DNA of 14,075 nucleotides from Acidobacteriota bacterium (GTDB lineage Bacteria > Acidobacteriota > Thermoanaerobaculia > Thermoanaerobaculales > Sulfomarinibacteraceae), in assembly GCA_030637805.1 (NCBI GenBank), contig DAOWFV010000034.1, forward strand, positions 1 through 14,075, in the 5' to 3' direction. Positions 6,171 to 11,062 of this stretch are shown here, piece after piece. The notes beneath the pieces were generated by a model that ran no database searches, was not told the DNA's origin, and worked only from the letters and a program-made list of their open reading frames with translations. Every line of letters begins with the position of its first letter. Position 1 is the first letter of the stretch. A program made the position numbers and the translations under genes.

Positions 6171-7145
6171 ATGAAGACTCCACCGAACGACTGGCGCCCC
6201 TCCGCCTCGATGGAAACCCTCCGCCTCCGCGCAGAAATGCTCGCCCAGATCCGTGCTTTCTTCAGCGCACGCGAGGTCCTCGAGGTGGAGACGCCGTTGC
6301 TTGCCGCCGCGTCGGTCACCGATCTCCATCTCCAGGCCCTGAGCTGCCGCTATCGCGGTCCCGGCGCCGACGGCGGGCGGGAGCTTTTTCTCCAGACCTC
6401 GCCCGAGTTCGCTATGAAACGCCTGCTAGCCGCCGGCAGCGGGCCGATCTTCCAAATCTGCAAAGCGGTGCGCGATGGAGAGGCAGGCCGGCGGCACAAC
6501 CCCGAGTTCACCATCCTCGAGTGGTACCGCCCGGGCTGGGATCACCACCGCCTCATGGACGAGATCGACGAGCTGCTGGGAGAAATTCTCGGCACCCGGC
6601 CCGGTGAACGGTTGACCTATGCAGAGGCTTTCGAGAGATACGCCGCAATCGACCCCCATTCAGCCTCCGACGAGGCTCTCCGGCTGCGGGTCGAGGCCCT
6701 GGGGATGGACAGCACCGACGGGCTTCGACGAGACGACCTCCTCGATCTGATCCTGACTCACGTCATCGAGCCAAAGCTCGGCCACTGCCAACCCACCCTG
6801 ATCCACGATTACCCGGCGTCGCAGGCGTCCCTGGCCAGGGTCCGTCCCGGCGACCCGTCGCTGGCGGACCGTTTCGAGGTCTTCGCCGAAGGGGTGGAGC
6901 TCGCCAACGGCTACCACGAACTCGTTGATCCTGAGGAGCAGCGGCGCCGCTTCGAGGCCGATCTCGAAGCCAGGCTCCACGCGGGTCTGCGGGAAGTGCC
7001 AATTGATGAGCGTCTGCTCGCCGCCCTCGAGCACGGGCTCCCCGATTGCGCCGGCGTCGCCCTCGGCCTCGACCGGCTGCTGATGCTCAAAGCCGGCACG
7101 CGCGACATCGCCGACGTCCTCGCCTTCCAAACCGATCGGGCCTGA
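6171..7145 (+). CDS. epmA: EF-P--(R)-beta-lysine ligase EpmA (PoxA/GenX)
   Basis: EpmA is a paralogue of the class II lysyl-tRNA synthetase catalytic core that attaches (R)-beta-lysine to Lys34 of EF-P. At 324 residues it matches E. coli EpmA (325) and lacks the tRNA anticodon-binding domain of true LysRS. The N-terminus DWRPSAS and VLEVETPLLAAASVTDLHL are typical of EpmA. Class II motif 2 covers residues 94-120, with the conserved block RRHNPEFTILEWYRPG. GVELANGYHEL (241-251) and motif 3 GVALGLDRLLML (295-306) complete the active site. ATG 6171 is the first start in this block; no clear Shine-Dalgarno precedes it. It follows efp by 216 bp holding two heptamer arrays and is followed 16 bp later by a transporter gene, so those two may be co-transcribed. 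Confidence 0.95.
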   Translation: MKTPPNDWRPSASMETLRLRAEMLAQIRAFFSAREVLEVETPLLAAASVTDLHLQALSCRYRGPGADGGRELFLQTSPEFAMKRLLAAGSGPIFQICKAVRDGEAGRRHNPEFTILEWYRPGWDHHRLMDEIDELLGEILGTRPGERLTYAEAFERYAAIDPHSASDEALRLRVEALGMDSTDGLRRDDLLDLILTHVIEPKLGHCQPTLIHDYPASQASLARVRPGDPSLADRFEVFAEGVELANGYHELVDPEEQRRRFEADLEARLHAGLREVPIDERLLAALEHGLPDCAGVALGLDRLLMLKAGTRDIADVLAFQTDRA

Positions 7146-7161
7146 CCGGGCCTCGCGCCGT

Positions 7162-8004
7162 ATGGACATCGCCGTTCAAATCGCTGTCTTCTTGATCATG
7201 GGCATCGTCGGCCTCGATCTGACCCGGACAGACTTCGGGCGGCTTACCGAACGTCCAGCGCTTATTGTCGTCGCCACCATCGCCCAATGGCTGTTACTTC
7301 CAGTGGTCGCCTGGGCGGTCGCCTGGATCCTACCGCTGCCGCCGCACATCGTCGCCGGGATGGTGCTGCTCGCAGCCTGTCCGGCAGGCGCCATCTCCAA
7401 CTACTACACGCTGATCGCTCGTGCAGACGTGGCGTTGTCGGTGACCCTGACCGCCATTTCCGCTGCCGCATCGGTGGTGGCGCTGCCGCTGATATCAGCG
7501 GCTGGATTCATCCTGCTGCTCGACGAGGCGGCACGGGTGAAGGCGCCGATCCTCCCGATGGCGATCCAGCTCACCCTGAATCTTCTGATTCCGGTGCTCC
7601 TCGGCATGTGGCTGCGTGCCAGGTTCCCCGAGTTCGTGACCCGCCACCGGACCGCGACTCGTCGACTAGGCGATGTGGCCCTGGTCACGACCGTCGCGAT
7701 CCTTCTCTTTGGGCTCGGTGGGGGAGTCCTTGAAGATATTGGCGCGACGATTCTATCGGCAATTGTATTCACCGTCGTCGCCGCGGGTGCTGGTCTTATC
7801 GTCGGCCTGACGCTGCACGCGGACCGCCGCCAGCTCCAGACCCTGGCGATCGAGTTCGCGTGTCGCAACACTGCCATTACTATTCTCATCGGGGTCGTGG
7901 TGCTCGACCGGCCCGAGCTGGCGGTCTTCGGGTTAGTCGTATTCCTCACCCAGATACCGATGGTCCTCGGTGGCGTCGCCATGGCGAACAGAATGCGAAC
8001 CTAA
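7162..8004 (+). CDS. Bile acid:sodium symporter (BASS/SBF) family transporter
   Basis: This is a 280-residue inner-membrane protein with about nine or ten hydrophobic segments, for example VQIAVFLIMGIVGL, ALIVVATIAQWLLLPVVAWAVAWIL and AVFGLVVFLTQIPMVLGGVAM. The block ACPAGAISNYYTLIARADVALSVTLTAIS (start and end residues about 71-100) fits the family pattern P-x-G-x-x-SN-x-x-[TL]-x-A-x-[GA]-D-x-ALS-x-x-[LM]-T, which lies at the substrate and sodium sites. A second conserved region, LAIEFACRNTAITILIG, resembles the E-x-G-x-[QR]-[NS] segment of BASS proteins. Members carry bile acids, pyruvate, pantoate or other organic anions with sodium; the substrate here is unknown. The gene starts 16 bp after epmA, suggesting one transcript. 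Its stop codon is followed 15 bp later by a palindrome (8020-8039). Confidence 0.85.
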   Translation: MDIAVQIAVFLIMGIVGLDLTRTDFGRLTERPALIVVATIAQWLLLPVVAWAVAWILPLPPHIVAGMVLLAACPAGAISNYYTLIARADVALSVTLTAISAAASVVALPLISAAGFILLLDEAARVKAPILPMAIQLTLNLLIPVLLGMWLRARFPEFVTRHRTATRRLGDVALVTTVAILLFGLGGGVLEDIGATILSAIVFTVVAAGAGLIVGLTLHADRRQLQTLAIEFACRNTAITILIGVVVLDRPELAVFGLVVFLTQIPMVLGGVAMANRMRT

Positions 8005-8019
8005 CCCGTCCTTCTCACC

Positions 8020-8039
8020 AGGTGCAACATTTTGCACCT
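8020..8039. promoter_or_regulatory. 20-bp palindrome, probable binding site of the enhancer-binding protein
   Basis: AGGTGCAA-CATT-TTGCACCT is a perfect palindrome with 8-bp arms. A 20-bp sequence with 16 identical positions lies at 10619-10638, upstream of the regulator gene. It stands 26 bp before the sigma-54-like promoter of the small barrel gene, so an upstream activator site is the likeliest role. It could instead act as a terminator hairpin for the transporter gene, but no T-run follows it. Confidence 0.55.
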
Positions 8040-8064
8040 CGCAGTGTATCCCCCTTACCAATTC

Positions 8065-8080
8065 TGGCGGCTGGCTTGCA
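8065..8080 (+). promoter_or_regulatory. Putative sigma-54 (-24/-12) promoter of the small barrel gene
   Basis: TGGC-N7-TTGCA has GG at 8066-8067 and GC at 8078-8079 with exactly 10 bp between them, as required for RpoN promoters (consensus TGGCACG-N4-TTGCW). Transcription would start near 8091, giving a leader of about 73 nt. A palindrome shared with the regulator's own upstream region lies just ahead. Confidence 0.6.
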
Positions 8081-8163
8081 CAAATAACATATCGAGAACG
8101 AGTTAGATCCAGGAATCCACTTTCGGATCGACTGGCACGTATCTCGCAATATGAGAAGTCACG

Positions 8164-8862
8164 ATGGTGAATCCTGGCGACACGATCCTGAGGAAGGGGC
8201 TTCTGTTCGCTGTCGTGCTGCTCGGGATCTCGTCGATCTGCGGTGCTCAGTCGGCCGGGTGGGGGCTGTGGTCGGGGGTGCTGCTCCGCGATGTTCGACC
8301 CGACTCCCGGTTCGACTACTCGGGCGAGTACCAGGTGCGACTCACCGACGATCTGAAAACGCTCAAGAGCCACTTCTTCGAGGTCAGCGGCTACTACAAA
8401 GCAAACCCGAAGCTCGAGTCGAACTTCGGCTACCGCTTCACGATTCGGCCCGACCGAAACGAGAGTCGTCTGTTTGCCGGCCTTTTCTATCGAACGACGC
8501 TCGTCGAACCCAATCCGCAATCAGGCAAGTTTGGGCTCAGGCTAACCCAACAGCTGATGTACCAGCGGGATCTCAACGCAGACTTCAATGACATCCTGCT
8601 CAACTCCAACACCGTGCGTTACGCACTCTATCTGACGAAACCATTCACCCCCGTCTGGCACGGCCTCGCCATCGCCGGCGCCATGTACACCTGGAACGCC
8701 GAGTACTCGGGTTTTGAAAAGCTCCGTGCAGCGATCGGGGTGCGTCTCAGAAGACCCAACAACGACGGCATATTACTGCTGTTGGTCCGCGAGAGAAGAA
8801 ACCAACCCAACTCGACAGTCACATCGACCATCGTCTGGTTGCGATACGAGGCAGTCTTCTGA
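8164..8862 (+). CDS. Small outer-membrane beta-barrel protein, DUF2490-like
   Basis: The function is unknown. The product has 232 residues with a signal peptide: RKGLLFAVVLLGISSICGAQS, cleavage near residues 28-29. The rest is a run of amphipathic, aromatic-rich strands such as DYSGEYQVRLT, FFEVSGYYK, NFGYRFTIRP and LFAGLFYRTTL, and it ends STIVWLRYEAVF. A terminal Phe and this strand pattern are typical of outer-membrane barrels. The size and the pattern of Arg/Tyr-rich strands resemble the DUF2490 family, but I cannot confirm this by eye. ATG 8164 has only a weak GAGAAG upstream. The gene has a sigma-54-like promoter and a palindromic site upstream. It is convergent with the sigma-54 activator gene, 50 bp away, which suggests it is a target of that activator. 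Confidence 0.7.
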   Translation: MVNPGDTILRKGLLFAVVLLGISSICGAQSAGWGLWSGVLLRDVRPDSRFDYSGEYQVRLTDDLKTLKSHFFEVSGYYKANPKLESNFGYRFTIRPDRNESRLFAGLFYRTTLVEPNPQSGKFGLRLTQQLMYQRDLNADFNDILLNSNTVRYALYLTKPFTPVWHGLAIAGAMYTWNAEYSGFEKLRAAIGVRLRRPNNDGILLLLVRERRNQPNSTVTSTIVWLRYEAVF

Positions 8863-8906
8863 TCGGCAGCTTCCCGGTGTGGAAATGTAGCCCATAGCTT
8901 TCAGCC

Positions 8907-8924
8907 CAGAGCCTACGGCCTCTG
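8907..8924. terminator. Possible hairpin between the convergent barrel and regulator genes
   Basis: CAGAGCC (8907-8913) can pair with GGCCTCTG (8917-8924) with one bulged base. It lies 45 nt after the barrel gene's stop codon and overlaps the regulator's stop. No clear T-run follows on either strand, so this is weak. Confidence 0.2.
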
Positions 8925-10511
8925 TATTCCCAACTTCTTCATCCTCGCCCTCAGCGTGCTCGGGTTGAGCCCCAGCCGTTCGGCCGTGTTGCCCCTGCCC
9001 TTGACCTTCCAGCCGCACTTGTCGAGGGTTTCGACGATATGGGCACGCTCGACGGCCTGCAGGTCATCACTCTCAGCATCGATTGCGGAGGGTGCCTGCT
9101 CGCGAACAAAGGCCTCGTCCACCACCAGCGTCTCACCGTCGGAGAGGATGACCGCCCGCTCGATGACGTTGGCGAGCTCGCGGACGTTTCCCGGCCAGTC
9201 GTAGTCGGCCAGCGCCTTGCTGATCCGGTTGGGGATGCGACGGATCGTTTTGTGCACGCCGATCTGGTGCCGCCGGACATAGTGCCAGACCAGAAGGGGA
9301 ATATCCTCCCGGCGGTCGCGCAGCGGGGGCACCTCGATCGGCACCACGCGGAGCCGGTAGTAAAGATCATCTCGAAAGCGGCCGTCCTTGATCGCCTCGA
9401 TCAGGTCGCGGTTGGTCGCGGCAATCACCCGCACGTCGACCGACCGGGTCTCGTTCGAACCCAAACGCTCGAACTCCCCATCCTGCAGCACACGAAGCAA
9501 TTTGACCTGAAGGTCCAGGGGCAGATCGCCGATCTCGTCGAGGAAGATCGTGCCGCCGTCTGCCAGCTCGAATCGACCGATCTTGGCCTTCACGGCGCCG
9601 GTGAACGCGCCGCGTTCGTGACCGAATAGCTCGCTCTCGATCAGGGTCGCAGGCAGTGCGGCACAGTTGACCTTGACCATTGGCCGATCGGCGCGGTCGC
9701 TTTTTCGATGGAGGATTCTGGCAACCAGCTCCTTGCCGGTGCCGGTCTCGCCGAGGATCAGGATCGTCGCCTTGGTGGGCGCCACCTGCTCAACCTGGTA
9801 CAGGACGTTTCGAATAGGTCCACTGCTTCCCACGATCTCCTCGAACCGGCCTTCGGTGGCGATTTCCTGCTCCAGGTATCGCGACTCGGCAATCAATTTT
9901 CTCTTGAGGGTCTCTACCTCCACCAGCGCCGACCGGAGCTGGCGCTCGGCGTCCCGCCGCCTGAGCGCGCTGCCGAAGACATGGGCGAGCAATTGCAGGC
10001 GATCCACCCGCCCGGTGGGCCAGGAACGGGGACCCGAGAGGACCCCGAAGGTGAGAACTCCGAGGACCTCTCCCGCCACCTCGACCGGAATCGAGAGATG
10101 GGCCGTTGTACCCATCTCGCGAAAGGTCTGCAGGTCCACGGAAAATTCCTCGCCCCCCAGGTCGGCGAGGCACGAAAAAGAGAAGGCCTCGCCGCGGAGC
10201 ACCGTTTGCAGGGCGGCGGGGATTGTGGCGGCCCAAACGGTTCCCACCGGCACGATCTCTACATCGGGCATCGACCACGAGTGGGTGACGCGCAGCTCGA
10301 CGTCTTCGGTGAGCTCGCTGATCTGAGCCCGGTCGGCCCCGACGAAGCGACCGAGCTGTTCGAGCGCCTCCAACAAGGCGTCGTCGATCTCCTCGGCCTG
10401 CAAACCGGCAAATGTCGCGGAGATGTCTCCCACCAGACGTTCGAACTCCAATAGCTCTTCGACCGATGAAACAGTCCGCCTGGTTCTTTTGCCCCCCGCT
10501 CTCTCGCTCAT
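8913..10511 (-). CDS. Sigma-54-dependent transcriptional activator (GAF - AAA+ - Fis HTH)
   Basis: This 532-residue bacterial enhancer-binding protein remodels sigma-54 RNA polymerase with ATP. Residues about 20-185 form a GAF-like sensor domain, followed by a short coiled-coil-like linker (185-220). The AAA+ domain carries Walker A GETGTGKE (254-261), the sigma-54 contact loop GAFTGA (301-306), Walker B GGTIFLDEIGDL (319-330) and the arginine-finger region FRDDLYYRL. YDWPGNVREL (437-446) marks its end. A Fis-type helix-turn-helix lies at 485-530 (TAERLGLNPSTLRARMKKLGI). There is no response-regulator receiver domain, so the signal is probably a small molecule or redox ligand sensed by GAF, as in FhlA or NorR. 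The start ATG 10509-10511 has AAGGA 8 nt upstream. Palindromes upstream suggest autoregulation and control of the divergent STAS operon. Confidence 0.93.
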   Translation of the reverse strand: MSERAGGKRTRRTVSSVEELLEFERLVGDISATFAGLQAEEIDDALLEALEQLGRFVGADRAQISELTEDVELRVTHSWSMPDVEIVPVGTVWAATIPAALQTVLRGEAFSFSCLADLGGEEFSVDLQTFREMGTTAHLSIPVEVAGEVLGVLTFGVLSGPRSWPTGRVDRLQLLAHVFGSALRRRDAERQLRSALVEVETLKRKLIAESRYLEQEIATEGRFEEIVGSSGPIRNVLYQVEQVAPTKATILILGETGTGKELVARILHRKSDRADRPMVKVNCAALPATLIESELFGHERGAFTGAVKAKIGRFELADGGTIFLDEIGDLPLDLQVKLLRVLQDGEFERLGSNETRSVDVRVIAATNRDLIEAIKDGRFRDDLYYRLRVVPIEVPPLRDRREDIPLLVWHYVRRHQIGVHKTIRRIPNRISKALADYDWPGNVRELANVIERAVILSDGETLVVDEAFVREQAPSAIDAESDDLQAVERAHIVETLDKCGWKVKGRGNTAERLGLNPSTLRARMKKLGIQRP

Positions 10512-10598
10512 GTGAGAATTCCTTTCCGTTTCGCCCCCATATCTCACCAGCTTCCTGCTGCCGCCGATGGCGCACCTCACTATCCCCTCCGGAGATAT

Positions 10599-10616
10599 CG
10601 GGCAGTATTTTACACC
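10599..10616. promoter_or_regulatory. Second, weaker operator-like site in the regulator/STAS spacer
   Basis: CGGGCAGTATTTTACACC agrees with the core GGTGCAACATTTTGCACC of the 8020-8039 palindrome at 13 of 18 positions. Its centre is 21 bp, two helical turns, from the centre of the better site at 10619-10638. Paired sites on one DNA face are common for enhancer-binding proteins. On its own this match is weak. Confidence 0.3.
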
Positions 10617-10618
10617 CA

Positions 10619-10638
10619 AGGTGCAAAATAATACACCT
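10619..10638. promoter_or_regulatory. 20-bp palindrome, probable enhancer-binding site
   Basis: AGGTGCAAAATAATACACCT has the same length and ends as the palindrome at 8020-8039, and 16 of 20 bases are identical. Its centre is about 130 bp upstream of the expected start site of the divergent sigma-54 promoter (10732-10747), a usual distance for an upstream activator site. It is also about 108 bp upstream of the regulator's own start codon, so it could serve autoregulation. Confidence 0.55.
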
Positions 10639-10716
10639 GTTGCCTCGCCCTGAACCCGCCGCTGCGGATCTTCCAGCGTCAAGATACCTCTCCTGAAAGA
10701 CTTGTAACACTCGGGT

Positions 10717-10733
10717 CAACCTCCTCGAGGTTG
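10717..10733. promoter_or_regulatory. Perfect inverted repeat overlapping the -24 element
   Basis: CAACCTC-CTC-GAGGTTG has 7-bp perfect arms around a 3-bp centre. Its right arm ends inside the TGGCACG -24 box of the STAS operon promoter. It may be a repressor site that blocks sigma-54 polymerase, or chance. The sequence is unrelated to the GGTGCAA palindromes. Confidence 0.35.
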
Positions 10734-10747
10734 GCACGAGATCTGCT
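10732..10747 (+). promoter_or_regulatory. Putative sigma-54 (-24/-12) promoter of the STAS operon
   Basis: TGGCACG-AGAT-CTGCT matches the RpoN consensus TGGCACG-N4-TTGCW fully at -24 and with one change at -12. The GG (10733-10734) to GC (10745-10746) spacing is exactly 10 bp. Transcription would begin near 10758, only a few bases before the GTG at 10762, so the first gene may have a very short leader. Confidence 0.65.
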
Positions 10748-10761
10748 CACTGAATCTCATA

Positions 10762-11040
10762 GTGGCAGTTCGAATCCTGGAACAGGACCGCAACGGCAAC
10801 ACGGTCATTCGTGTCGACGGTTGGCTCGACGGCTCGGAGGAGGCTTCCGTACTGCTCCGCGTCGTCCGGTCCGCGCCGGGTCCAGTCGTCGTCGACCTCA
10901 AGGAGCTGCGGACTGCCGACGCCAGCGGCGTTGCTGCACTCCACACCCTCGTCAGGGAGGGTGTGGAGCTCAGCCGAGCGTCGGACTACATCAAGCTGCT
11001 GCTCGGCGGCAGCATCGTAAAACCAAAGACAGGCGCGTGA
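10762..11040 (+). CDS. STAS-domain protein (anti-sigma factor antagonist-like)
   Basis: This is a 92-residue single-domain protein. VVVDLKELRTADASGVAALHTLVREG (residues about 42-67) matches the STAS core, where the Ser of D-x-S-G (Ser55 here) is the site phosphorylated in SpoIIAA-type antagonists. STAS proteins act as switches by binding partner kinases or transport proteins; MlaB-type members bind ABC ATPases. No partner kinase gene is present in the window. No ATG exists near the start. GTG 10762 gives a complete first strand (MAVRILEQDRNGNTVIRVDG) but has no Shine-Dalgarno, and a CTG at 10750 is in frame. It lies 22 bp before the large secreted-protein gene, so the two probably form an operon under the sigma-54-like promoter. 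Its coding sequence holds a long perfect hairpin (10933-10974). Confidence 0.8.
   Translation: MAVRILEQDRNGNTVIRVDGWLDGSEEASVLLRVVRSAPGPVVVDLKELRTADASGVAALHTLVREGVELSRASDYIKLLLGGSIVKPKTGA
10933..10974. repeat. Long inverted repeat inside the STAS coding sequence
   Basis: CTCCACACCCTC (10939-10950) and GAGGGTGTGGAG (10957-10968) are perfect 12-bp complements around the 6-nt loop GTCAGG. After a 2-bp mismatch the stem continues with GCTG (10933-10936) and CAGC (10971-10974). This gives 16 pairs in 42 nt, which would be a very stable mRNA hairpin about 90 nt upstream of the next gene's start. Confidence 0.85.
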
Positions 11041-11062
11041 TGACGCGCACGGAGGACGCATC

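Noticed and set aside
10512..10682. N-terminal extension of the sigma-54 activator
   Set aside because: A longer frame opens at 10682, but AAGGA before ATG 10511 marks the real start, and the extension covers the palindromic operator region.
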